Notes: generated from the letters alone by a model not told the origin. A stretch of 7,850 nucleotides of DNA from Bacteroidales bacterium (GCA_027451265.1 DAIDJT010000121.1:1-7850), one strand, 5' to 3'. Numbered from the stretch's first letter, positions 1-7,163 are shown. Numbers and translations are program-made.

Positions 1-1
1 C

Positions 2-145
2 CTGCCCTCAGCCACAATCAAAAACTCATTCTTCTACAATCCCATTGCTGATCTTGTGCCGTCAGTCTTCCCGGTGATAGAGGGCGGAAACCTTATTGAC
101 AGTTTCAACAGGCACAAAAAGCAGGCGCCTGATGTGACCATCTGA
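2..145 (+). CDS. C-terminal fragment of an unidentified protein (5' end outside the window)
   Basis: Reading from base 2, an open frame runs 47 codons to a TGA at 143-145. The residues include FFYNPIADLVPSVFPVIEGG in the first half and end in KKQAPDVTI. The composition (proline and hydrophobic residues, then a charged tail) looks like a genuine protein end, and it stops 41 nt before tyrS on the same strand. No start codon is needed because the gene enters from the left edge. I do not recognise the family and assign no function. The competing frame here is a minus-strand frame antisense to tyrS, which is far less likely to be coding. The fragment is too short for a domain call. Confidence 0.6.
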   Translation: MPSATIKNSFFYNPIADLVPSVFPVIEGGNLIDSFNRHKKQAPDVTI

Positions 146-155
146 GCGGTTTTGA

Positions 156-163
156 TATCTTTG
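156..163 (+). promoter_or_regulatory. Candidate Bacteroidota -7 promoter element for tyrS
   Basis: The octamer TATCTTTG matches the Bacteroidota -7 consensus TAnnTTTG exactly. It lies in the 41-nt gap between the upstream gene's stop and tyrS. Transcription would start a few bases downstream, giving a leader of roughly 20 nt. The -33 TTTG element is not clear: only a TGTG near 133-136 sits at about the right spacing. A motif with six fixed bases should occur a few times by chance on both strands of a window this size, so position is the main support. Confidence 0.4.
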
Positions 164-186
164 CGGCACCTAATTTCAAGAAGCTG

Positions 187-1482
187 ATGATGAACTTTGT
201 TGAAGAGCTGAGGTGGAGGGGGATGATCCATGATATCATGCCCGGCACGGAAGAGTTCCTGCTGAAGGGAAAGACCTCGGCTTACGTCGGTTTTGACCCT
301 ACGGCAGATTCCCTGCATATAGGTCACCTGGTGGGCGTCATGATGCTGAAGCATTTCCAGAATGCGGGGCACACCCCGATAGTGCTTATCGGCGGCGCCA
401 CGGGAATGATAGGAGACCCCTCCGGCAAATCGGAAGAGCGCAACCTGCTTGATGAGCCTACTCTGCGCCATAACCAGGAGTGCCTGAAGAAACAGTTTGA
501 GAAGTTCCTCGATTTCGATTCCGCAGCACCCACCAAGGCTGTGATGGTCAACAATTACGACTGGATGAAGGAGTTCTCCTTCCTCGGTTTCATCCGTGAG
601 ATTGGCAAGCACATCACTGTCAATTACATGATGTCAAAGGACTCCGTCAGGAAAAGGCTTGACTCCGAGACAGGCCAGGGGATGTCATTCACCGAATTCT
701 CATACCAGCTGGTGCAGGGCACTGACTATCTCTTCCTCTATACCAACCATGGCTGCCAGCTGCAGATGGGCGGTTCCGATCAGTGGGGAAACATAGTAAC
801 TGGTACGGAGCTTATCAGGCGCAAGGCAGGCGGCGAAGCTTATGCAATGACCTGCCCGCTGATAACCAAGAGTGACGGCCAGAAGTTTGGCAAGACCGAG
901 ACTGGAAACGTCTGGCTTGACCCCTCAAGAACCACCCCGTACCAGTTCTACCAGTTCTGGCTCAATGTGGCTGACGCCGATGCCGAAAAGTTCATTAAGA
1001 TATTCACAATGCTCCCGCAAAGCGAAATTAATGAGCTGGTCAGGGCACACCAGGCTGAGCCACACCTGCGACTGCTGCAGAAGCGCCTCGCCGAAGAGGT
1101 GACAGTGATGGCACACTCGCGTGAGGATTATGAAGCTGCCGTGGAGGCTTCCCAGATACTCTTCGGGAAAGGCACCACCGAACAGCTCAGGAAAATGGAT
1201 GAAAATACATTCCTTGCAGTGTTTGAGGGAGTGCCGATGTTCGATGTCAGTGCTGGTCTCCTGGCTGAAGGAGTGACCCTCTCAGACCTTTGTGCGGTGC
1301 ATACGAAGGTTGCAGAGTCTAAGGGTGAGTTCCGCCGCCTCATACAGGGCGGGGGAGTAAGCCTGAACAAGGGGAAGGTTGAAAATGCCGAGATCATCAT
1401 TACTCCTCAGTACCTTCTTAACGGCAAATACATACTGCTGCAGAAGGGGAAGAAAAACTATTACCTCATCAGGGCGGTGTGA
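187..1482 (+). CDS. tyrS: Tyrosyl-tRNA synthetase (TyrS), class I
   Basis: This cytoplasmic enzyme activates tyrosine with ATP and charges tRNA-Tyr. The 431 residues match the usual bacterial length of about 420-430. The N-terminal Rossmann catalytic domain carries the tyrosine-pocket segment YVGFDPTADSL (33-43), then the class I HIGH signature (44-47). Further along are YQLVQGTDY (173-181), GGSDQWGN (195-202) and the KMSKS-equivalent loop KFGKT (233-237). The C-terminal part (about 365-425) is an S4 RNA-binding domain, with RRLIQGGGVSLN followed by a beta-rich end. Two ATG codons stand in tandem at 187 and 190. The second, giving MNFVEELRWRG, may be the true start, and no ribosome binding site decides between them. 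All catalytic motifs are intact. It is followed on the same strand by wzz after 48 nt, so read-through is possible, but no functional link is implied. Confidence 0.97.
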   Translation: MMNFVEELRWRGMIHDIMPGTEEFLLKGKTSAYVGFDPTADSLHIGHLVGVMMLKHFQNAGHTPIVLIGGATGMIGDPSGKSEERNLLDEPTLRHNQECLKKQFEKFLDFDSAAPTKAVMVNNYDWMKEFSFLGFIREIGKHITVNYMMSKDSVRKRLDSETGQGMSFTEFSYQLVQGTDYLFLYTNHGCQLQMGGSDQWGNIVTGTELIRRKAGGEAYAMTCPLITKSDGQKFGKTETGNVWLDPSRTTPYQFYQFWLNVADADAEKFIKIFTMLPQSEINELVRAHQAEPHLRLLQKRLAEEVTVMAHSREDYEAAVEASQILFGKGTTEQLRKMDENTFLAVFEGVPMFDVSAGLLAEGVTLSDLCAVHTKVAESKGEFRRLIQGGGVSLNKGKVENAEIIITPQYLLNGKYILLQKGKKNYYLIRAV

Positions 1483-1530
1483 TATGCTCCCTGAAGGAGA
1501 TTAACGAAATTCACCTTAAAACCGGGTGCA

Positions 1531-2418
1531 ATGAAAAATGAAGTAAGAGCTGAATTCAAAACAGACTCTGTTGATCTTATCAACTTTTTCATCCGGCACT
1601 TCCGGAAGTTTGTAATAGCAGGCGTTGTCGCTGCCCTGGTATCAGCCGTGATTTCGTTGCTGCTGAAGCCGCTGTATGAGTCCACTGTGATTCTCTACCC
1701 GTCATCCAACATCACCGAGGCAAGCACCCTGCTGGGCGAGACCACCTCAAGATCCGAGCTCTTCGGCGACGATGATGCCACGGAAAAGCTCATCCAGGTT
1801 ATAAGCAGCGAACAGGTCAGGGATTATCTCAGGGGAAAATATGACCTCGCCCGGCACTACAATATCAAGCCCGGTGAAAAATATCCCAAAACAGTTCTTG
1901 CAGAGAAGATGGATAAATATCTCCATTGTGCCAAAACGTCATTCGGTTCTGTGGAGATACGTGTCCGCGACCGCGACAGGGAGGTCGCCTGCGCGATGGC
2001 CAATGACATGGCTGCCAGGGCAGACACAATCTTCAATAACCTGCAGCGTGACGCCGCATCCGTGATGCTTGATGAGATAAGCCGCAGTTACGGGGTACAG
2101 GACCACCTGGTGAGGCAATATGAAGACACCCTTACGGGTCTCAGCGGCGCGGCCTCCCTCAGGGTCTATTCCACCCTCGAAACTGAAAATGAGTATCTGG
2201 GACTGATGCGCGGGCGTTATCTTGAGGCTCTCGCCATGAGCCGCCAGACCCTTCCCTACACTCTCGTTGTTGATCATGCCGTGGTGGCGGAAAAGAAAGC
2301 CTGGCCGCGCCGCAGCATCATAGTTCTGGTGTCCACAGCATCCGTGCTGCTGATGCTGGCACTGGTGCTGTTCGTTGCCGAGGGATTGAAGCTGCACAAT
2401 TCCGATGACAGGCAGTGA
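1531..2418 (+). CDS. Wzz-like polysaccharide chain-length regulator (inner membrane)
   Basis: The 295-residue protein has the architecture of polysaccharide co-polymerases. A short cytoplasmic N-terminus is followed by a first membrane helix at about 27-45, a Wzz-type entry segment (KPLYESTVILYPSS, 46-59), a long periplasmic domain rich in charged residues and predicted helix (about 60-255), and a second membrane helix at about 262-284. The segment before the second helix, AEKKAWPRR (253-261), resembles the proline-containing motif that precedes it in this family. There is no C-terminal tyrosine kinase domain or Walker motif, so it is a Wzz/GNVR-type protein and not a full Wzc. Such proteins set the modal length of O-antigen, capsule or exopolysaccharide. 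ATG 1531 is the only reasonable start, because a stop in frame lies 39 nt upstream with no start codon between. It overlaps the following polymerase gene, with which it probably acts. The exact polysaccharide is unknown. Confidence 0.85.
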   Translation: MKNEVRAEFKTDSVDLINFFIRHFRKFVIAGVVAALVSAVISLLLKPLYESTVILYPSSNITEASTLLGETTSRSELFGDDDATEKLIQVISSEQVRDYLRGKYDLARHYNIKPGEKYPKTVLAEKMDKYLHCAKTSFGSVEIRVRDRDREVACAMANDMAARADTIFNNLQRDAASVMLDEISRSYGVQDHLVRQYEDTLTGLSGAASLRVYSTLETENEYLGLMRGRYLEALAMSRQTLPYTLVVDHAVVAEKKAWPRRSIIVLVSTASVLLMLALVLFVAEGLKLHNSDDRQ

Positions 2419-3823
2419 GCTGCTGATACTGATCATCCCTGCCGTGCTGGCAGTCTTGCTGCTTGCGCTCCTCTCGCTCGAGCATATACTCCTCCTGACA
2501 CTTTTTCTTACACCTCTGTCACTTCAGCTCAGTTACCTGACAGGAGGTACAGGCTTCGATCTGTCAGTCCCCACCGAGCCAATACTGGCCCTTATCCTGC
2601 TGATAACCACGTTCCGGCTGTTTGCCACACGCGGATTCCCGAAAGAGTTGCTAAGGCACCCGGTGACAGTGCTTATTGGCATTTATTTGTTGTGGACCCT
2701 GGTGACAGCCCTGACATCCACCATGCCAGGCGTCTCCTTCAAAGCCCTGGCTTACCGGCTCTGGTTCACCGCAGGCTTTTATCTTGTGGCTGCCCGGCTG
2801 GCGTATGACGGGCGGTTCAGAACAAGATACGTCCTTGCCTATGCCACAGGGCTGGCGGTAGTGGTTATATACTTCATAGTCAGGGTGCAGGGGGCGGGAC
2901 TCCTGAACCAGCAGTTTGCCCATTCGGCATGCTATCCCTTTTACAGGGATCACACTTCTTTTGGTGCATCATTGGCTTTCGTAATTCCCCCTCTGACGGT
3001 CATTTTCCTCGGCAGGGGAGGTCTGTGGCAAAAGGCACTCCTAGCTACCCTCCTTTTTCTTTTCCTGGCAGGATTCATTCTGTCCTACAGCCGTGCTGCA
3101 TGGGTAAGCCTGATAGCTGCAACAGTCCTCGGCCTGATATTGTGGATCAGGATGCCGGTGAAGCTTCTGGGCGTTTCTGCCGCGCTTCTGACAGTTGCCA
3201 TGGCACTGTCAGCCGGATGGCTCTGGCAGAAGATGGACAGCACCACGGAAGACTCCTCCACAGACCTTGGTCAGCATCTCCGCTCTGCCTCAAATATCTC
3301 AACAGACCAGTCAAACCTTGAACGTATCAACAGGTGGAATTGCGCGCTGAGGATGTTTGCTGTGAAGCCTGTCGCGGGATGGGGTCCGGGGACCTACCAG
3401 TTTCAGTATGCCCCGTTCCAGAAGGCATCGGAAAAAACGGTTATCAGCACTGACTTCGGCGACGCAGGCAATGCCCACAGCGAATACCTCGGCGCTCTCA
3501 GCGAAACCGGCTGGCCCGGGGCATTGATTTTCCTGGCCATCACCTTCAGCGCTGTAATCACCGGGATCAGAACATGGTACCGTGAAGGGAGAACAAAGAC
3601 CGGTTACCTTACACTTGCGATGGTTACGGGCCTGGTTACATATGCCGTTCACGGTCTTATGAACTGCTTTCTCGATGCTGATAAGATAGCCGCACTGTGG
3701 TGGGGCTTTACAGCCCTGGTTGTTGCCATGGACCTTGAAGGGCAGGGAAAGACCACCCCGGTGGCTCACACCGGCAGACGCGGAACCCCTTCTGAAGACC
3801 CGGACGGCAAAATGAACATGTAA
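2405..3823 (+). CDS. O-antigen ligase/polymerase family membrane protein (Wzy_C type)
   Basis: The 472 residues form about 10-12 membrane helices: hydrophobic runs at roughly 5-40, 57-73, 87-104, 117-131, 141-160, 187-203, 210-226, 231-248, 252-272, 371-388, 400-420 and 428-442. The large periplasmic loop (about 275-370) has the Wzy_C/WaaL hallmarks: SYSRAAW (227-233) just before a helix, GWGPGTYQFQY (325-335) and NAHSEYLGALSETGWPGA (356-373). R229 and H358 are likely equivalents of the arginine and histidine needed by O-antigen ligases. The protein either polymerises repeat units or transfers polysaccharide to an acceptor, and sequence alone does not separate these. Its ATG lies inside the end of wzz, a 14-nt overlap in another frame, so translation is probably coupled. 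The last 28 residues are hydrophilic and probably cytoplasmic. The stop is 4 bp from the convergent phosphatase gene. Confidence 0.87.
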   Translation: MTGSELLILIIPAVLAVLLLALLSLEHILLLTLFLTPLSLQLSYLTGGTGFDLSVPTEPILALILLITTFRLFATRGFPKELLRHPVTVLIGIYLLWTLVTALTSTMPGVSFKALAYRLWFTAGFYLVAARLAYDGRFRTRYVLAYATGLAVVVIYFIVRVQGAGLLNQQFAHSACYPFYRDHTSFGASLAFVIPPLTVIFLGRGGLWQKALLATLLFLFLAGFILSYSRAAWVSLIAATVLGLILWIRMPVKLLGVSAALLTVAMALSAGWLWQKMDSTTEDSSTDLGQHLRSASNISTDQSNLERINRWNCALRMFAVKPVAGWGPGTYQFQYAPFQKASEKTVISTDFGDAGNAHSEYLGALSETGWPGALIFLAITFSAVITGIRTWYREGRTKTGYLTLAMVTGLVTYAVHGLMNCFLDADKIAALWWGFTALVVAMDLEGQGKTTPVAHTGRRGTPSEDPDGKMNM

Positions 3824-3827
3824 AAAA

Positions 3828-5054
3828 TCAGGGAATCTCTATTGCAAGGATAGATACATCATCGAACAGCCTCTGGTTGTTGCTGCTGATGTCCAGATCC
3901 CTTATGAGAGAATCAATATTCTCAGACAACGGCTTCCGGTTGGGGAAATGTTTCACCAGGGGGGCTATTCCGTAGTCCCTCCCGGCTTCATCCTTGAGTT
4001 CTGAAAGCCCATCTGTATAACAGATAATCTTGGTAGGATTTTTAAGTGTCAGGCTGTCTGTTCTCACACATGGCATCTCATCAAGCATGCCCACTCCCAC
4101 GCATGACTGCCTGAGGAGTGACGACTGCCCGGTGCGGGTATTGATAATTACCGGTGGGTTGTGTGCCGCGTTCACATATTCAAGTACCCTTGTTTCAGTG
4201 TTGTAGCGGGCGATAAAGAGGGTGATGAACCGTTCTCCGGCAGAGTTGGTGACCACCAGTGTGTTAAGTGTCCTTATCAGTTCCTCGAGGTTGGCACCGG
4301 CTGTAAAGAGTGCACGGAGGCTCGCCTGGAAATTTGACATCAGCAGCGCGGCTGACATCCCTTTTCCTGACACGTCGGCAATACAAAAACCTGCAACGTT
4401 CTCTGACAGTTGCATGAAGTCGTAGTAATCGCCGCCTACCTCATAATGAGGATAGTAGAAGCCTTTTGCCCTGATTAGATGGTCAGAAGGGAGCCTTGTA
4501 TTATCCGGGATAAGCATCATCTGCATCCGGGCTGCAAGTTCCAGCTCACGCCGCAGGGCTTCCTGCCTGAGGCTCTCTCTGAAGAGCCGCTGGTTCTCAA
4601 TGGCAACAACTATAATGCCGCTGATTGTCTGGATGAAGTGCATGTGTTTGATCAGGGGGCTCATCCCTTCTCCCTCCTCGTCTATATCGCCTATCAGCAC
4701 ATATGCGGAGGGCTCATTGTTGTGGAGGACGGGAATGATGATGTCAACCGCCCTGAAGCGTCTCTGCACCACCTCTGTCTGTATCTCCCTGAAACACAGC
4801 AGATCTCTTTCAACGTTGACTGACTCTTTCAGTGATTCGGGGAAGCCGGAATTGAGGAGCGGCTCCCACTGCTCGCCATATTTGAAAAGCAGGATTTTGC
4901 CGATACCCAGGTCTTCGCGGAGGATCGACTCGTATTTCCTGAGGAGCTCAGCAGTAGGAAGATTGGCGTTGATGGAGAGGGTAATGTCAAGCAGGGCGTC
5001 GAGCTTGAACTTCGACATCTTAAGCCTGTCTTTCGTAAGCCTGCCCTCACTCAT
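3828..5054 (-). CDS. GAF domain plus SpoIIE/RsbU-type PP2C serine phosphatase
   Basis: The 408 residues hold a GAF-like sensor region (about 15-155), a short helical linker rich in Arg/Glu (about 156-180, LRQEALRRELELAARMQ) and a SpoIIE-type PP2C phosphatase domain (about 190-406). The metal-binding motifs are all present: GGDYYDF (207-213), IADVSGKGMSAAL (225-237), NAAHNPP (295-301), YTDGLSE (346-352) and FDDVSILAI (397-405). The enzyme should therefore be an active Mn/Mg-dependent phosphatase. Family members dephosphorylate serine on STAS-domain anti-anti-sigma-type proteins in partner-switching pathways, but no STAS or HATPase partner is encoded nearby, so the substrate is unknown. There are no membrane segments. 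It begins 7 nt after the efp stop, which implies cotranscription with efp. The ATG at 5054 has GGAG only 2 nt upstream. M13 (5018, giving MSKFKLDALLDIT) is an alternative start that would leave a 43-nt gap. Confidence 0.9.
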   Translation of the reverse strand: MSEGRLTKDRLKMSKFKLDALLDITLSINANLPTAELLRKYESILREDLGIGKILLFKYGEQWEPLLNSGFPESLKESVNVERDLLCFREIQTEVVQRRFRAVDIIIPVLHNNEPSAYVLIGDIDEEGEGMSPLIKHMHFIQTISGIIVVAIENQRLFRESLRQEALRRELELAARMQMMLIPDNTRLPSDHLIRAKGFYYPHYEVGGDYYDFMQLSENVAGFCIADVSGKGMSAALLMSNFQASLRALFTAGANLEELIRTLNTLVVTNSAGERFITLFIARYNTETRVLEYVNAAHNPPVIINTRTGQSSLLRQSCVGVGMLDEMPCVRTDSLTLKNPTKIICYTDGLSELKDEAGRDYGIAPLVKHFPNRKPLSENIDSLIRDLDISSNNQRLFDDVSILAIEIP

Positions 5055-5061
5055 CTCTCCG

Positions 5062-5628
5062 TCAGCCCTTTACTCTCTCAATGTATGAGCGGTCACGCGT
5101 GTCAATACGGATCTTGTCGCCGGTATTGACAAACAGGGGCACCATTATCGTTGATCCGGTTTCGATTGTTGCCGGCTTCAGGGTGTTGGTTGCGGTGTCA
5201 CCGCGGAGGCCCGGCTCGGAATAGGTCACCTCCATCACCACGTTTACAGGAAGGTCAACCAGGAGCACGTTCTCAGTATCAGCATGAACGACAACCTCAA
5301 CCACATCCCCCTCCTTGAGAAGGTCACTGTTTTCCAGCATGGACTCGGGCACGGTAATCTGCTCGAATGTCTCGACGTGCATCATATGATAGCCCATATC
5401 ATCACTGTACAGGTATTGGTGAGGCCTGCGTTCCACCCTTGCCACATTGACCTTCACTCCCGAATTGAACGTATTTTCAAGCACTTTCCCGGTGGTCACG
5501 TTCTTAAGCTTCGTGCGCACAAAGGCTGGTCCCTTTCCCGGTTTTACATGCTGAAACTGAACGATGGTATAAAGATCATTGTTGTATTCTATTACCATCC
5601 CGTTTCTGAAATCTGCTGTTGTAGCCAT
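5062..5628 (-). CDS. efp: Elongation factor P (EF-P)
   Basis: This cytoplasmic translation factor binds between the P and E sites of the ribosome and relieves stalling at consecutive prolines. The 188 residues equal the typical length. The N-terminal KOW-like domain (about 1-62) carries the loop KPGKGPAF (29-36), whose tip lysine K32 corresponds to the lysine that is modified in E. coli. Two OB-fold domains follow (about 66-125 and 130-186), with the family signature VTYSEPGLRGDTATNTLKPA across the domain II/III junction. The lysine tip argues against the arginine-rhamnosylating EarP route. No modification enzyme (EpmA/EpmB type) lies in the window. The gene is in the minus-strand operon, 23 nt after the DUF3108 gene and 7 nt before the phosphatase gene. 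No Shine-Dalgarno sequence is seen, and the region before the ATG is A/T-rich. Confidence 0.97.
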   Translation of the reverse strand: MATTADFRNGMVIEYNNDLYTIVQFQHVKPGKGPAFVRTKLKNVTTGKVLENTFNSGVKVNVARVERRPHQYLYSDDMGYHMMHVETFEQITVPESMLENSDLLKEGDVVEVVVHADTENVLLVDLPVNVVMEVTYSEPGLRGDTATNTLKPATIETGSTIMVPLFVNTGDKIRIDTRDRSYIERVKG

Positions 5629-5651
5629 AAAGAAATAAAAATTCTTGTTAG

Positions 5652-6431
5652 TTAGTCTATAAACCTGAGGGGCGCTCTAAGCCCTTCATAATTGGTCATA
5701 TCCACATGAAATGACCCCACAAAGATATCAAATCGTATCTTAACCGGTAAAAAATTTTCATCGGCGGTGAACCACATGGCCATATCCTCCTCGGTTTTGA
5801 AGACCCTGCCAACCTCCGTCACCGGGTGAAAACGGTAGCATTCGATCCGGCTTCCCTTTATCCGGATGTTTTCTTTCCCCTTGTATCTCAGTATTATAGG
5901 ATACAGTTCATCTGCGAACCATGTCATCATCTTATAAGTTTCACCGGGGACAAGCTCTTTCCCGGAGGCGAGATAATACTTCCTGAACCAGTAGAAGCAT
6001 GAGACGATGTCAAGCAATCCTTTCGGCCCGGTGTGGTTGCCGGTGAGGTCGCTGAAGAGAAGGGTGGAGTCAATTCTTGTTTCGTGGTCAAATCCCACCT
6101 CATTGTATTTGCGGTAGCGTCCTTCCTGGATATTTCTTATTGTAAAAACCGGTAGGTCGGTTGCCGGGTCTATGTAGCTTTCATAGACGTCCCTTACCTT
6201 GTAGACCGCATCGGCAAAACCGGTGGTCTGGCCTGTCACCCTTGCGTGCCATACCGGTTTACCCTTGTACAACCCGTCCTTGATTTCGAGGGTGGCCTGG
6301 CCGCTTCCCACGATACCGTATTTTATCTGGTATGAGATCTTCTCGCCCGGGAGATATGGTTGATTCTGAGCATCAATGACCTGAATGGTCGCAGATAAGA
6401 TTATCAGAACCGTGATTATTGTTTTTTTCAT
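5652..6431 (-). CDS. Secreted DUF3108 domain protein of unknown function
   Basis: The 259 residues begin with a signal peptide: MKKTIITVLIILSATIQVIDA, with likely cleavage after A21 and no lipobox cysteine. The mature protein should be periplasmic. The body fits the DUF3108 family: an early LPGEKISYQIKYGIVGSGQA segment (27-46), a stretch with YKVRDVYESYID (77-88), a central LLDIVSCFYWFRKY (139-152), a hydrophobic strand region ending in ELYPIILRYKG (175-185), and MWFTADENFLPVKIRFD (219-235) near the end. Strand-rich alternation suggests a beta-barrel or beta-sandwich fold that could bind a lipid or envelope molecule, but this is inference only. It contains two cysteines (C145 and C198). It lies 16 nt after tsaB and 23 nt before efp, so it is probably part of that operon. 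The family assignment is from memory of its pattern, and the function is not known. Confidence 0.82.
   Translation of the reverse strand: MKKTIITVLIILSATIQVIDAQNQPYLPGEKISYQIKYGIVGSGQATLEIKDGLYKGKPVWHARVTGQTTGFADAVYKVRDVYESYIDPATDLPVFTIRNIQEGRYRKYNEVGFDHETRIDSTLLFSDLTGNHTGPKGLLDIVSCFYWFRKYYLASGKELVPGETYKMMTWFADELYPIILRYKGKENIRIKGSRIECYRFHPVTEVGRVFKTEEDMAMWFTADENFLPVKIRFDIFVGSFHVDMTNYEGLRAPLRFID
5720..5727 (-). promoter_or_regulatory. Candidate internal -7 element upstream of efp
   Basis: On the minus strand this reads TATCTTTG, a full TAnnTTTG match and the same octamer as the candidate before tyrS. It lies in the 3' end of the DUF3108 gene, about 92 nt before the efp ATG. A T-rich run on the minus strand about 22-28 nt upstream could serve loosely as a -33 region, but no clean TTTG is at the expected spacing. 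It could give efp and the phosphatase their own transcript. A chance match is quite possible, because the motif is short. Confidence 0.25.
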
Positions 6432-6447
6432 TCCACATTCAGTTTTG

Positions 6448-7140
6448 TCAGGGAAGAAGTTTTTTCGGGACGGTGGCGATGAACTCCTTGAGATAGTAGG
6501 GCTCGAAGTAGGCCACGTCCTCGAATTGCTTATTCCTCAGGGCATTTACCGATGGGATGTGCAAATATGATGCCGAGAGACTGAATCCCTCCCTGAAGAG
6601 GGCGCCGGGATGTTTTATTGTTCCCCGGCATTTGTCGGCTCCGTTCCCGAAGAAGATTACCTGGTTTTGGGAGAGCAATTCACTGAAGGAGTCCATGTCA
6701 ACAATTGTTGCTGCTGTCTCCCTGACCTTTTTCCCGTCAGCTGTAAAGACAGCATTGTAAACCTCCATACGGCGGGCATCAATCATCGGGCAAAGGAGGA
6801 CTCCGTCATGCAGGTCTTCAGGGTAAAGGCTTACGTAACCGCTGCACATGGCTTCCAGGGTATTTATTGCAATAATTGGTATGCCGGCGCCGTAGGCTAT
6901 ACCCTTTGCAGCCGAGACTCCTATCCTAAGTCCCGTATAAGATCCAGGACCCTTGCTAACGGCAACCGCATCAAGGTCTGTTGGCCTGATGCGGTTTTCT
7001 GTCATGAGCTGCTGTATAATCACGGTAAGTGCTGCGGCATGAGACTTGCCTGGCGGTGCCTCAATAACACCGTGTATTCTTTTCTCATCGCACAACGCGG
7101 CAGAACATTCGCCGGTGGCTGTCTCAATGCACAGAATCAT
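6448..7140 (-). CDS. tsaB: tRNA threonylcarbamoyladenosine biosynthesis protein TsaB
   Basis: TsaB (YeaZ) is the non-catalytic partner of TsaD in the complex that makes t6A37 on ANN-decoding tRNAs in the cytoplasm. The 230 residues match the family's usual length. Visible are the ASKHA-type N-terminus MILCIETATGECSAAL, the SHAAAL segment (33-38), the signature AVSKGPGSYTGLRIGVSAAKG (60-80), MIDARRMEVYNAVF (119-132), FFGNGADKC (163-171) and the typical C-terminal YFEPYYLKEF (211-220). The ATG at 7140 begins directly with the conserved MILCIETAT, so the start is secure. It follows the efflux adaptor gene by 23 nt and precedes the DUF3108 gene by 16 nt, consistent with one transcript. The partner genes tsaD, tsaE and tsaC are not in the window. 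Confidence 0.95.
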   Translation of the reverse strand: MILCIETATGECSAALCDEKRIHGVIEAPPGKSHAAALTVIIQQLMTENRIRPTDLDAVAVSKGPGSYTGLRIGVSAAKGIAYGAGIPIIAINTLEAMCSGYVSLYPEDLHDGVLLCPMIDARRMEVYNAVFTADGKKVRETAATIVDMDSFSELLSQNQVIFFGNGADKCRGTIKHPGALFREGFSLSASYLHIPSVNALRNKQFEDVAYFEPYYLKEFIATVPKKLLP

Positions 7141-7163
7141 TCAGTTCGTCAGGCGTGAAATCC

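Noticed and set aside
34..612. 192-codon open frame on the minus strand across the tyrS start
   Set aside because: It lies antisense to the conserved N-terminal catalytic domain of TyrS and to the preceding gene end; its translation has no recognisable domain and unusual Cys/His content.
1484..1504. Six-codon ATG frame and small CTCC/GGAG inverted repeat between tyrS and wzz
   Set aside because: The stem is only 4 bp with no T-run after it, and the frame is too short to support a leader peptide claim.
1939..2436. 165-codon minus-strand open frame inside wzz
   Set aside because: It is antisense to a well-supported membrane protein gene and its translation resembles no domain; a by-product of codon bias.
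3311..3769. 152-codon minus-strand open frame inside the O-antigen ligase gene
   Set aside because: It is antisense to the conserved Wzy_C loop and has no recognisable protein features.
3822..3854. Possible terminator for the phosphatase gene: TCTAT/ATAGA stem (3838-3854) followed on the minus strand by six T
   Set aside because: The stem is 5 bp and A/T-rich, lies within the coding region, and is separated from the T-run by about 10 nt, unlike an intrinsic terminator.
6610..7158. 182-codon plus-strand open frame over tsaB
   Set aside because: It is antisense to TsaB, whose signature motifs are all intact; the Cys-rich translation is typical of a shadow frame.
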